Assembly (NCBI RefSeq): GCF_007971385.1
Contig: NZ_CP042434.1
Location: forward strand, 806,001-870,000
DNA: 64,000 bases
Source: Arachidicoccus ginsenosidivorans
GTDB lineage: Bacteria; Bacteroidota; Bacteroidia; Chitinophagales; Chitinophagaceae
Direction of reading: 5' to 3'
Shown: positions 28,895 through 37,786 of the stretch, one piece after another
Layout of the letters: each line of letters opens with the position of its first letter
Numbering within the stretch: the first letter of the stretch is position 1
The notes under the pieces: generated by a model
Database searches by the model: none
Told to the model about the DNA's origin: nothing
Seen by the model: the letters and a program-made list of their open reading frames with translations, nothing else
Made by a program: the position numbers and the translations under genes

Positions 28895-30031
28895 ATGCAT
28901 TATAAAAAGCCCAAATGGATGGCAATAAACAGGATTAATTGGACAAGCCGAATAAATAATCATCTGGCAAAAGCAACATATTTTGCTATTGGCTGCATAA
29001 GCTTATTTTTCCTGGGTACTTTGCAGGCGCAGCTGCCCACTACATTAAAATTACTAAAGGCCGAATCTCAACCAGTTATTACAGCTGATAACCTGGACGT
29101 TTTGAGCAGCCATAACAAATCCGGATTTGAAACCGGGCAGGTCATCAAAATTGGCAATGCGTATCATATGTTTATCAACGAGATGTTTGGCCGTGCGCAT
29201 AGAGATATGCGGATTGCTTATTGGACCAGCGATGACGCTGTCCATTGGCACAGGCAGTCCACCATCATCAACAGCATACCTGGAAGAACGCCGACCAACC
29301 CAAGATCAGAAGTCTGGGTCACAGGCGTGGAATATAATACGCAAGAAGACAGCTGGAATATTTTCTACGTAGCTTACAGAGCTGGCGATTCTACTAAAGG
29401 TGAGATTTTGGGCAATGATTATCAAGGTCGGATCTGGCGGGCAAAATCCGTTGTAAGCGGTAGAAAAGGTATTGCAGGTCCTTATGCAGATATGGGCATA
29501 GTGCTACAGCCAGATAAGAATAGCCAGACATGGGAAGGTCAACAGGCAATTGCCTGTTTTAATCCCTATAAAGTTGGCACAACTTGGTACAGCATGTATG
29601 ACGGCCATTATCATACGCCCAGGGGCCCATGGCCTACAGGGATCGCTTTTGCCAAAGAACTGTCAGGGCCCTGGACAAGAATGCCCGAAGGCTTTAATCC
29701 CATAGGAGTAGCTAAAGTTTTTATGGAAAACGAAATCGTATCCAAATTAAAAGATGGTCGATATTTGATGGTCTTTGATAGTTTTGGGGATCAGCAAATC
29801 GGTTATAGTCTGTCAATTGACGGACTGCACTGGAGTCCAGAAAAAAGAGTAAAAGTTCAGTTTAAAGATCATTTATGGGCAATGAATGGCGACCATTCAA
29901 CCCGCACGCCACTATGCGCTATTGAACAAAAGGACGGTACTTTTATGGTAATATATACGGCACTTACGGATAAAAACGGCAAAAAGTTTTATGCCGTTGG
30001 CAAATGTACTTTGGCATGGGCTGATAATTAA
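28895..30031 (+). CDS. Exported GH43/GH32-superfamily beta-propeller protein
   Basis: I start at the ATG 28895, 26 bp after the GH28 stop; an upstream in-frame ATG at 28808 would overlap that gene. The 378-residue protein has a signal or anchor segment (about residues 27-46, ending LGTLQAQ). A five-bladed propeller pattern follows: GNAYHMFINEMF, MRIAYWTSDDAVHWHRQ, WNIFYVAYRAGDS, YSMYDGHYHTPRGPWPTGIAF, RYLMVFDSFGDQQIGYSLSIDGLHWSP, GTFMVIYTALTDKNGKK. It probably acts on arabinose- or xylose-containing side chains, but family and substrate cannot be fixed. The pairing with GH28 suggests one pectin-degrading transcription unit. Confidence 0.68.
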   Translation: MHYKKPKWMAINRINWTSRINNHLAKATYFAIGCISLFFLGTLQAQLPTTLKLLKAESQPVITADNLDVLSSHNKSGFETGQVIKIGNAYHMFINEMFGRAHRDMRIAYWTSDDAVHWHRQSTIINSIPGRTPTNPRSEVWVTGVEYNTQEDSWNIFYVAYRAGDSTKGEILGNDYQGRIWRAKSVVSGRKGIAGPYADMGIVLQPDKNSQTWEGQQAIACFNPYKVGTTWYSMYDGHYHTPRGPWPTGIAFAKELSGPWTRMPEGFNPIGVAKVFMENEIVSKLKDGRYLMVFDSFGDQQIGYSLSIDGLHWSPEKRVKVQFKDHLWAMNGDHSTRTPLCAIEQKDGTFMVIYTALTDKNGKKFYAVGKCTLAWADN

Positions 30032-30066
30032 TGCAGACCATCCCCGTGAACCTTCTCGCGCCTAAT

Positions 30067-31049
30067 TTAAAAGGCCGCCACCCTGTTATACTTATTTTTA
30101 TAATCTAAAGGCGTAAGGCCGGTCACTTTTCTAAAAACTTCCCGAAAGGCTTTGACATCGCTATAGCCCGCCTCATACATCACCTCAATTATTTGTTTTT
30201 GGGTGGATTCCAGCAGTTTTTTGGCGGATTCCACCCGTACACGCTGCAAATATTCTACGGGGGTATTCCCTGTAGCTTTAATAAACCTCCTGTCAAAATT
30301 CCGTCTTCCTACCGCAAACTTCTTAGAGACACTGGAAAATGAAACTTTATCTGCATAATTTTCTTCAATATAAAGCTGTACGTTTCTTACCACCTCATCC
30401 TCATGTGCTTTTTGACCAGTGAAGATCGAAATACTGATTGATTGTCCCGATCTATCTCCACCTGGAATATTTTTGCACATAAAATTGCAATCTGGCGGTC
30501 AAAATATTTTTCTACCAGATAAATAATCAGATTTAAAAAAGAATAAGCACCACCACTGGTATATAATCCGTCCTGGTCAGTAATCACCTGATCAATCTGC
30601 AACTGAACCTTAGGAAACCTGTTTTTAAAATCTGCTGCTGCTGACCAATGTGTTGAACAGGGTTTGCCATTGAGCAAACCAGTGGCTGCCAGAAGAAAAG
30701 CCCCGGTACATATAGCAGCCACCTGTGCACCATCATGGTACCTGGTCCAGATCCAATCTGCGAGCAATTTATTTTGCCCTACTGCTGCTTCATAATGATG
30801 ATTGAGCGAAGGGATAATGATCAAATCCGTCTTTTTTATATCCGTAATGTTTTTTTGTGGCCTGACGGCAAATAACCCCTCATAGAAATCCACCTCCTCA
30901 CTTAGTCCGGCCAGTTCAATTTTAAATATTTCCCTTCCCTTTTGGGCTTTTGCAATGGCATTCGCCCTGGAAAATATCTTAAAGGGGCCAACTATGCTGC
31001 TCAGGTTGTTGCCCTGTCCGGCCGGTACCAGAATAGTCAGATGTTTCAT
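30067..31049 (-). pseudogene. GlxA-type transcriptional regulator (DJ-1/PfpI + AraC), one frame break
   Basis: The first 200 residues form a DJ-1/PfpI-like domain (LTILVPAGQGNNLSSIVGPF, with the nucleophile-elbow-like AAICTGAFLLAATGLL and THW). The second frame carries an AraC helix-turn-helix (VSKKFAVGRRNFDRRFIKATGNTP and EVMYEAGYSDVKAFREVFRKVTGLTPLDYKNKY). They meet at about 30430, where adding one base to AAA (30429-30431) gives RDNQSVFSIFTGQKAHEDEVV, the normal linker of this family. The gene is leftward and convergent with the GH43-like gene. Such regulators control small metabolic operons; the target here is unknown. Confidence 0.75.
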
Positions 31050-31144
31050 AATAGCTTATTTTCGATAAAGGTACAGCTTATTTTTGTCCAAATCGCCCCC
31101 TAACAATGTCCCCATTGCACCCTTTATGTAAAAACGGGGGGCGT

Positions 31145-31152
31145 TACCTTTG
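31145..31152 (+). promoter_or_regulatory. Candidate -7 box TACCTTTG for the SRPBCC gene
   Basis: TACCTTTG matches the Bacteroidota -7 consensus and lies 114 nt before the ATG at 31266, in the divergent gap with the AraC-type regulator. There is no good TTTG at the -33 position, so support is moderate. Confidence 0.3.
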
Positions 31153-31265
31153 TTTTAGAAAAGATGAGTAATAATCAGGCCGGCAATTTTCCACATTAAA
31201 TGCCTAAAGCCCTGATTTTGAAAGATCACTTTCTCTAAATTTTAAAATCTCTAAATTCTAAACCA

Positions 31266-32192
31266 ATGTCTCAACAAGATTTTACAACCAGTTTTACTGT
31301 CAGCCAATCTCCCAAAGCCGCCCTAGAAGCCATCTGTAATGTGCGCGGCTGGTGGTCAGAAAACATAGAAGGTGATACCGCCTCCTTAAATAGCATTTTC
31401 CGCTATCATTACCAGGACGTGCATGTTGGTAAATTCAAAATAACGGAACTATCCCCCGAGCGAATTGTCTGGCATGTCCTAGAAAATCGTTTTAAGTTCA
31501 CCAAAGACGAACATGAATGGCAAAATTCCAATATTGTCTTTGACATTGCTGCTGAAAACGGCAAAACCCGAGTTACTTTTACGCATAAAGAGTTGACACC
31601 TGCATACGAATGTTATGACCTTTGCAAGGACGCCTGGACCCATTATATTCAAGGTAGTCTAAAATCATTAATTACAACCGGTAAAGGGGAACCCACGCCT
31701 AGAGAAGATAGCGATACAATTAAGGAGTCCTCACCTGCAACAACTAATAAAATCAGCATCCGGCACCGCCTGCGTATTGAAGTCCCCGTGGAAACCGTTT
31801 ATCACGCACTCACCACCAAGGAAGGACTCCAGGGGTGGTGGACACCAGATGTGGAAATAGAAAATGGATTGCAACAAGGTGGCATTCTTAAATTTGGATT
31901 TGGTCCGCAAAACCAGCATAACCAAACTACATTAAGAATTGAAGCACTGCACCATTATGACCTGGTAAAATGGAGCTGCCTGGAGGCGAACCCAGAGTGG
32001 ATCGGCACTGAAATCAGTTTCGAACTGGAACCACACGTAAAAGGGGCTGTACTAAATTTCTCCCACAATAACTGGCAGGCTTATACCAATGAGTTTGCAG
32101 GCTGCAGTTACGCCTGGGCCTTATTCTTAAAAAGCTTAAAACGGCTCTGCGAAACAGGTAAAGGCTTGCCTTTTCCTGATTTTGATAAATAA
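31266..32192 (+). CDS. Tandem SRPBCC/AHSA1-domain protein
   Basis: The 308-residue cytosolic protein has two START-like domains in tandem. The first (about 1-140) has VSQSPKAALEAICNVRGWWSENIEG and TRVTFTHKELTPAYECYDLC. The second (about 158-305) has RIEVPVETVYHALTTKEGLQGWWTPDVE and LNFSHNNWQAYTNEFAGCSYAW. The paired 'GWW' pattern is typical of the AHSA1 branch, which binds hydrophobic ligands or acts as a co-chaperone. It is a stand-alone gene next to a GlxA-type regulator and is closed by a perfect palindromic terminator. Confidence 0.82.
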   Translation: MSQQDFTTSFTVSQSPKAALEAICNVRGWWSENIEGDTASLNSIFRYHYQDVHVGKFKITELSPERIVWHVLENRFKFTKDEHEWQNSNIVFDIAAENGKTRVTFTHKELTPAYECYDLCKDAWTHYIQGSLKSLITTGKGEPTPREDSDTIKESSPATTNKISIRHRLRIEVPVETVYHALTTKEGLQGWWTPDVEIENGLQQGGILKFGFGPQNQHNQTTLRIEALHHYDLVKWSCLEANPEWIGTEISFELEPHVKGAVLNFSHNNWQAYTNEFAGCSYAWALFLKSLKRLCETGKGLPFPDFDK

Positions 32193-32207
32193 GAAAAAAA
32201 CTATAGT

Positions 32208-32263
32208 TAAATTGGGGCAGCCGTCAATAAAATAATTATTTTATTGACGGCTGCCCCAATTTA
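32208..32263. terminator. Perfect 56-bp palindrome, bidirectional terminator
   Basis: Two 28-bp arms (32208-32235 and 32236-32263) are exact reverse complements with no spacer and a GC-rich middle (GGGGCAGCCG / CGGCTGCCCC). It is flanked by A-rich and T-rich stretches. It lies between the convergent SRPBCC and GH20 genes, 15 bp after the first stop and 94 bp from the second. Confidence 0.8.
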
Positions 32264-34255
32264 TTTTTTAATACAGCACATAAAAGATTTGATATTGTCT
32301 AAAGAAGCGTCTTGCACCCAAAACAAAACATCAACTCAACCTATAAGATCAAAGGCCTATTTTTTTATTCTTGCCCTTAAGGCCTTAATGTCTATGGATA
32401 TCAGCCGACCAATTGGCTGATTCCTTCTGTAGCTGATAACTCTTAACATGGCCGCATCTTTTGGCAACTTAAAGGGCCCGGTATACTTGGGATAAAAATT
32501 ATCGGGGAAAGAATTATCTACACTATAATATAGGTCTATATTGTCCAACTCTTTATTTAAGGTGATATTCAGTGTGCTGTCAGAATTCAAGGCAACGGCA
32601 ATATCCGGATCATACATACTGGGGGCATATTTGACGCTATCTGCATCCAGTCTTGGAAACTGTGCTTCTACCCTGCTAACAAAGGAGTCCCAGTTTTTCC
32701 TGCTTTTGGGTGACCATAAACACTCTGCAATGGCAAAACCTCTGGGCCAGGTCATATACTGCGCATGACGGATATTATAGAGCTGCTCAGACCATAAATT
32801 CGCCTGGCCACCTTTGATATAGGCCAGATCTGCCCCCTCAGGTACTGGATCAAATTGATAAGCCTTTTTTAGTCTGAGAGAAGCGTAAACGTGTGGTTCA
32901 ATGGCTGGATCTCCCTGCATATAATCCAGATAGGCATAAGTTGTAGGACTCATAACCACATCATGCTTCATTTGAGTAGCAGCAATCCCGCCCTTTTCAC
33001 CCCGCCAGCTCATAATCGCCGCGTTAGGCGCAACGCCACCTTCCAGTATTTCATCCCAGCCAATGACTTTCTTACCTTTGGACTCTACAATTTTCTCGAC
33101 CCTTTTTTCAAAATAGCTCTGCACCTGATCCATATTTTTTAAATTTTCCTTTTTCATCAGCTGAGCAATGGCAGGGCTTTTTTTCCAGAAGGTCTTGGCA
33201 CATTCATCGCCGCCAATATGAATATAGGGGAATGGAAATAATTTGGCTACTTCACCAAACACCGTATCCAAAAACTGATAAACCTTAGGATTAGCTGGAC
33301 AAAGCGTATTATCATAATGAGCAACAATGCCGCTGTCGGTCCAATCCATAAATCCGGCCTGGCCGGATCTGACATGGTATTTATCTGCCCCCGGTGTGCA
33401 GGACAGTTCAGGATAGGAGGCAATCGCTGCCATACTATGGCCTGGCATATCCAGTTCCGGCAAGATATTGACAAAATGCGCCTTTGCAAAGGCAATGATT
33501 TCTCTTATATCTTGCTTCGTATAAAATCCACCGTAATCATATTTATCTTGCGCGGTTACCGGTGAAAAGGTGCCAAAATAGCCAATCTTCTTCACCTTCC
33601 AGGCACCTACACTTGTCAATTTTGGATACGCATCTATTTGAATACGCCATCCTTCATCATCTGTCAGGTGCCAATGAAACATATTGTATTTATATTTAGA
33701 CATTTCTTTTATGTAATCCATCACTTCCGCTTTGGTAAAGAAATGACGGGCCACGTCCAGCATCAGGCCTCTCCAGGCAAACCGGGGATAATCTATTATT
33801 TCAGCGCAGGGCAATTTGATAGCGACCTCCCCACTCCCGGCAGCTCCCACTGTTAAACTTGCTGGCATGAGTTGCATAAGTGTCTGAATACCGTAGTATA
33901 GTCCAGCCGGTTTATTGGCCGTAATGGTTACACCCGTTTTAGCATTAATACTAAGCAGATACCCTTCCGTTTTTAAAGTCGTATCTGATCTATCTTTATC
34001 CAGCAACACAAAACGGACATTTGCACCAGTTTTATCAGAAGGTATAAGTTTTGCCTGAGGATTCAATTTTGATAATCTGCTGGTAAATTCCTTTTGAACA
34101 AAGCCAAGTTCTTTGGAATCTTCTGAGCTGGCTTTATTATAATAAACTTTTATTTGAGCAGGCAATTGATAATAGCCTGATTGCCTGGCAACTGATACCG
34201 GCTCTGGGATTATTTTGATATCACTGGCAGTGTCTTGCTGTGCCTGTTCCGCTCC

Positions 34256-34260
34256 CCTAA
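34256..34260 (+). repeat. Direct repeat CCTAA, left of the IS
   Basis: CCTAA at 34256-34260 is repeated at 35778-35782 on the other side of the IS. Deleting one copy with the IS restores the GH20 frame, which supports target-site duplication. Five bases is within the usual 3-5 bp of IS3-family elements. Confidence 0.7.
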
Positions 34261-34295
34261 ATAATCGGACATAATTACAAAAAAAAATTGTAACT

Positions 34296-34628
34296 ATGGG
34301 TATGATTCAAACGGACAAGGGGACAAAAAAGTTTACGGAAAAGGAAAAGCTCAGCATCTTAAAAGAGGCTGATAAAGAAGGCGTTAAGAAAACGCTTAGT
34401 AAGTATAACCTTTATCCGGCAACCTATTATTACTGGAAAAAGAAATATTCCAGTCTAAAATCAGATGGTAGCCTGCACACCAAGGGTATATACGATGCAT
34501 CGGCATTCCGTAAATTGGAAAAGGAAAATGCTGCTCTCAAGCAGTTGTTAGCGGAAAAAGAGCTTGAATCCAAGCTAAAAGATGAAATGCTAAAAAAAAA
34601 GTATCCACATCTGAGAAAGTTGCTTTAG
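34296..34628 (+). CDS. IS3-family transposase OrfA (helix-turn-helix)
   Basis: The 110-residue basic protein has an HTH_Tnp_1-type N-terminus (FTEKEKLSILKEADKEGVKKTLSKYNLYPATYYYWKKKY). A coiled-coil or leucine-zipper segment follows at about 68-100 (FRKLEKENAALKQLLAEKEL). It binds the IS ends and supplies the N-terminal part of the OrfAB fusion. Its 3' end contains CTAAAAAAAAAG (A run 34592-34600). A -1 slip there leads into the orfB frame, which is open upstream of its first ATG. Confidence 0.92.
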   Translation: MGMIQTDKGTKKFTEKEKLSILKEADKEGVKKTLSKYNLYPATYYYWKKKYSSLKSDGSLHTKGIYDASAFRKLEKENAALKQLLAEKELESKLKDEMLKKKYPHLRKLL

Positions 34629-35668
34629 CGCGTGAGTTTATTGGTAAAGGCATGCCGAGGGACCGAGCATTGAAACTTCTTGGAATAACCAGGCATGCCT
34701 ATTATTATCAGCCAAAAGAAGGCAAAAGAGGTCGTAAAAAATCCCATTATACAGCGAAAGTGGACAGCAAAAAGGGGCTAACCGAAATGATAGAGGCAGA
34801 TCAACTTATAGAGGCAATTATTGCTATTAAATCCAATCCGGAAACGGATTATGGCTATCGGGCCATGACAGCTGCGTTGCAGCTTAATGGGTATGTCATT
34901 AACAAGAAAAAGGTTTACCGGATAATGAGCGACTATCAACTTCTACATGAAAAGAGAAAGAAGCCTGGTAGGGTTTACGTAAAGCATCGCCGGGTCGATC
35001 CATGCATGCCATTAGAGGTTATAGAAATGGATATAAAATTCCAGTGGGTTGTATCTCATCAATGTTATGCATTCATCCTGACAGTCATTGATTGCTTCAC
35101 CCGAACGGTGCTTCATTGGCAGGTGGCCTATTCAATCACGCAAAGTCAGGTGATAGATGCCTGGGAGGATGTTATTGTCAATTACCTGCAGCCCCACCAG
35201 ATGCTGGGTAAAAAAATAACAATTGAAATCAGGAATGATAATGACTCTCGCTTTGCGGCACATTCTGTTCAAAAGTACCTGACAGAAAATGGGTTGAACC
35301 AGGTATTTACGCACCCATATACACCGGAAGAGAATGGGCATATTGAATCCTTTCATTCGATTTTAGGCCGCTCTTTGGACCGCATAGGCGCATTCAGGAC
35401 ATTGCAGGACTTAGAACAACATTTGAAGGGATTCTATAAGATCTATAATGAAGTCCGACTGCATGGAAGCCTAGATCATCTACCACCCAAGCGGTTCTGG
35501 AAACTATGGCAGGAAGGGCTGATTGAAAGCATAGAGAGAAAGAATAAGGGAAGGAGACATAAGCTACTAATACCTCACTATGAACTTTCGGGTAATGGAA
35601 GCCAGAAGGAGCATTCGGCTCGCCCCTTAGGGCGAATAAAAAATACCGCTGCAGTTGCAGCGGTATAA
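34598..35668 (+). CDS. IS3-family transposase OrfB (DDE integrase core)
   Basis: The frame is open from the A9 slip site (VSTSEKVALAREFIGKGMPR...), and the first ATG is at 34652 (338 residues). HTH_21-like residues (AIIAIKSNPETDYGYRAM) precede an rve integrase core. The DDE triad can be placed in VIEMDIKFQW (D), IRNDNDSRF (D) and ENGHIESFHS (E). It probably acts only as the OrfAB fusion made by -1 frameshifting. Both orfs look intact, so the IS may be active. It ends about 110 bp before the right end of the element. Confidence 0.92.
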   Translation, partial: KVSTSEKVALAREFIGKGMPRDRALKLLGITRHAYYYQPKEGKRGRKKSHYTAKVDSKKGLTEMIEADQLIEAIIAIKSNPETDYGYRAMTAALQLNGYVINKKKVYRIMSDYQLLHEKRKKPGRVYVKHRRVDPCMPLEVIEMDIKFQWVVSHQCYAFILTVIDCFTRTVLHWQVAYSITQSQVIDAWEDVIVNYLQPHQMLGKKITIEIRNDNDSRFAAHSVQKYLTENGLNQVFTHPYTPEENGHIESFHSILGRSLDRIGAFRTLQDLEQHLKGFYKIYNEVRLHGSLDHLPPKRFWKLWQEGLIESIERKNKGRRHKLLIPHYELSGNGSQKEHSARPLGRIKNTAAVAAV

Positions 35669-35777
35669 GAACAACTTTCGGTATAAAGGTCACCGTCAGT
35701 CGCATTCGGCAACACAAAAATAATGCATAATTAAATCAAATTATTAACTTCGTAAAAATTGTCCGATTTAAAGGGGG

Positions 35778-35782
35778 CCTAA
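35778..35782 (+). repeat. Direct repeat CCTAA, right of the IS
   Basis: This is the second copy of the five-base direct repeat that flanks the IS. See 34256-34260. Confidence 0.7.
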
Positions 35783-35864
35783 CCAGTGCCAGCAGCGAAC
35801 TGCTGCAAAATATACTCATAAAGAGTATGGCCAAAAAAGTTCTTTCTAAAAAGGTTTTAAGCAT

Positions 35865-36389
35865 ATTTTATTAAAATTTAATTGGTTTATGAGATTATCA
35901 ATACTGAGTTGCCCCATTAAGCCCATCACTTTCTGTAACGGCGAGATAATTACCATTGTACGCTGTTCATCACGCCATTGTACCCTACGCTGAGATTTGC
36001 CAAATAGGTCTCTAAGATACCAAAAATTCAATTAAAAATCCTTTGATAATTAAGATCGAAACTAAAAAAACCAGAAACACCTTTCCTATCTTAAATAAAT
36101 GATTCTCTGTTATTTATTCCGCCAAAAAATAAAAAAATCTCCCAATTTGTCTGCTCGCCTGTAAGGCTTTAGCTAAAGTCACCTTGCTAATGGGTTCCTC
36201 CATTTTCAGGTAATTACACTTAGATAACATTTAAAGAAAAGCCAAACCCCTATATTTGTAAGAAGAAATTGAATAACAAACGGGGAAATTGGACATCTAT
36301 CAATGATCCATTTATCATGACACTACTGATCTTTTGATCAGTTTCATATAATATATTTCTGTAATTTAAATTTAAAAAAATAGACACAA
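35865..36389. other. Intergenic region between GH20 start and phosphoesterase gene
   Basis: This stretch of about 525 bp is AT-rich and separates divergent genes. A 61-codon minus-strand frame (35846-36031) overlaps the GH20 start and has no family signal, so I do not call it. TATATTTG at 36251-36258 is a fair -7 box for the phosphoesterase gene. I see nothing else. Confidence 0.4.
36251..36258 (+). promoter_or_regulatory. Candidate -7 box TATATTTG
   Basis: TATATTTG matches TAnnTTTG on the plus strand, 132 nt before the phosphoesterase ATG at 36390. No exact -33 TTTG is present, so confidence is limited. Confidence 0.3.
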
Positions 36390-37742
36390 ATGCGTTCATC
36401 ACGGTTAATGTATGTAGGTCTGATTACACTTGGATTTGGAATATTCAGTTGTGGCACCGCTAAAAAAGCGCAGCAACAAAAGACCAGCTTTGATAATGGT
36501 ATTCAACAAATTAAACATGTTGTGGTTATTTACATGGAAAACCACAGTTTTGACAACCTTTATGGAGAATTTAAAGGCGCCAATGGTATCAAAAATGCCA
36601 TCAAAGGAAATTATGTACAGGTGGACAAACATGGCAAACCTTATGAGTTTCTGCCAGCCATCCCCCGCAACAATTCTTTCCCGACCAATCTACCTAATAA
36701 ACTCTTCAACATCGATCAATATGTACCCAATGATAAGCCTACACCGGATGTAACGCACCGATTTTATCATAATCAGTTACAGATAGATGGCGGAAAAATG
36801 GACAAATTTGCCGCTTATAATGACTCCAAAGGACTGGCGATGGGTTATTATAGTACGAAGAAACTCCCCTTATATCAGTTTGCACATGATTATACACTTT
36901 GTGACAATTTCTTCCAAAGTGTTTATGGGGGTTCTTACTTTAATCATGTTTATTTAATTTCTGCAGGTGTCCCCACCTGGCCGAATGCACCCAAGTCACA
37001 GGTGGCAAAAATCGGCCCTGATGGTAAAATCATCAAAGATGGTGTCGTTTCTCCAGATGGATATGCCATCAACCACGTACTGTCCAGAAATTGGCCTTAC
37101 CCACTTAAATCAGATACTTCCAAATTTTTACCTTCTCAGAATTTTCCAACCATCGGAGACCGCCTGAGCGAGAAAAATATCTCCTGGGCCTGGTATTCTG
37201 AGGGTTGGGATGATGCCGTAGCTGGCAGAAAAAATAACTTTGCCTATAACCACGAACCTTTTTTGTACTTTGACAATTACAAGCCAGGAACCGAAGGTCG
37301 TAAGCACATGCTGGACCAAAACGATTTTATTAAAGCGGCCAAAGCAGGAACGCTCCCCAGCGTCAGCTTCGTAAAACCTGGCGCCGGCAACGATGAACAC
37401 CCAGGCGCCTCAGCAGTGTATTCCTCAGAACAACTGGCCGTCAACTTAATTAATGATGTGCTCAATGGACCCAATGGCAAAGATGCACTGGTTATATTGA
37501 CTTATGATGAATTTGGGGGCTTTTTTGATCATGTCAACCCACCCAAAATCGATCGATTTGGACCTGGCAGCCGTATCCCAGCGATAATCATTGGACCTTT
37601 TGCGAAAAAGAAATTTGTGGATCACACACAATATGAAACCGTAAGTCTGCTGGCATTTATTGAAAAAAGATGGGGGCTTAAACCGCTGGCTGAACGCGAC
37701 AAAAATGCCAGCCCGCTTAGGAATGCCTTAATCTTTAAATAG
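36390..37742 (+). CDS. Phosphoesterase-family lipoprotein (acid phosphatase / phospholipase C-like)
   Basis: The 450-residue protein has a lipobox at Cys21 (FGIFSC). The alkaline-phosphatase-superfamily signature of the phosphoesterase family is clear: HVVVIYMENHSFDNLYGEFKG (split here only for reading) with E50, N51 and H52. Later motifs are YGGSYFNHVYLISAG, FVKPGAGNDEHPG and LVILTYDEFGGFFDHVNPP, with metal-binding His and Asp residues. Members are AcpA-type acid phosphatases and phospholipases C, which release phosphate outside the cytoplasm. The gene is followed 44 bp later by the di-haem peroxidase gene, probably in one transcript. Confidence 0.88.
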   Translation: MRSSRLMYVGLITLGFGIFSCGTAKKAQQQKTSFDNGIQQIKHVVVIYMENHSFDNLYGEFKGANGIKNAIKGNYVQVDKHGKPYEFLPAIPRNNSFPTNLPNKLFNIDQYVPNDKPTPDVTHRFYHNQLQIDGGKMDKFAAYNDSKGLAMGYYSTKKLPLYQFAHDYTLCDNFFQSVYGGSYFNHVYLISAGVPTWPNAPKSQVAKIGPDGKIIKDGVVSPDGYAINHVLSRNWPYPLKSDTSKFLPSQNFPTIGDRLSEKNISWAWYSEGWDDAVAGRKNNFAYNHEPFLYFDNYKPGTEGRKHMLDQNDFIKAAKAGTLPSVSFVKPGAGNDEHPGASAVYSSEQLAVNLINDVLNGPNGKDALVILTYDEFGGFFDHVNPPKIDRFGPGSRIPAIIIGPFAKKKFVDHTQYETVSLLAFIEKRWGLKPLAERDKNASPLRNALIFK

Positions 37743-37786
37743 CCACCAGCAAGTTAATAAGTGCAGACAAGTTAGGAGGCAGTAGT

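Larger units (their letters stand above)
34261..35777 (+). mobile_element. IS3-family insertion sequence
   Basis: The element is about 1517 bp and contains orfA and orfB, joined by a programmed -1 frameshift on an A9 run. The ends share AATCGGACA (34263-34271) and its inverse TGTCCGATT (35760-35768); further matching inward is weak (ATAATTAC against ATTTTTAC). The right end carries an extra TAAAGGGGG outside this core. The left flank has CCCCTAAAT in the same position, so exact ends are uncertain by a few bases. The CCTAA repeats fix the insertion inside the GH20 signal-peptide codons. Confidence 0.85.
32357..35864 (-). pseudogene. GH20 beta-N-acetylhexosaminidase, interrupted by an IS3-family element
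   Basis: The catalytic part (32357-34255) has the GH20 domains: an N-terminal GH20b-like domain (about the first 110 residues, GYLLSINAKTGVTITANKPAGLYYG) and the barrel with FAWRGLMLDVARHF, FHWHLTDDEGWRI and HIGGDECAKTFW (the catalytic D-E pair). Its frame stays open leftwards into the IS with no start codon. The missing start lies on the far side of the IS: an ATG at 35864 encodes the signal MLKTFLERTFLAILFMSIFC and ends ...ALVR at the IS edge. Removing the IS and one CCTAA copy joins ALVR to GAEQAQQDTASD in frame. The enzyme would release terminal GlcNAc/GalNAc. As it stands the gene is inactivated, and its mature part has no signal peptide. Confidence 0.88.

Noticed and set aside
35846..36031. 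61-codon minus-strand frame upstream of GH20
   Set aside because: It overlaps the GH20 start codon and signal-peptide codons in another frame and shows no recognisable motif.
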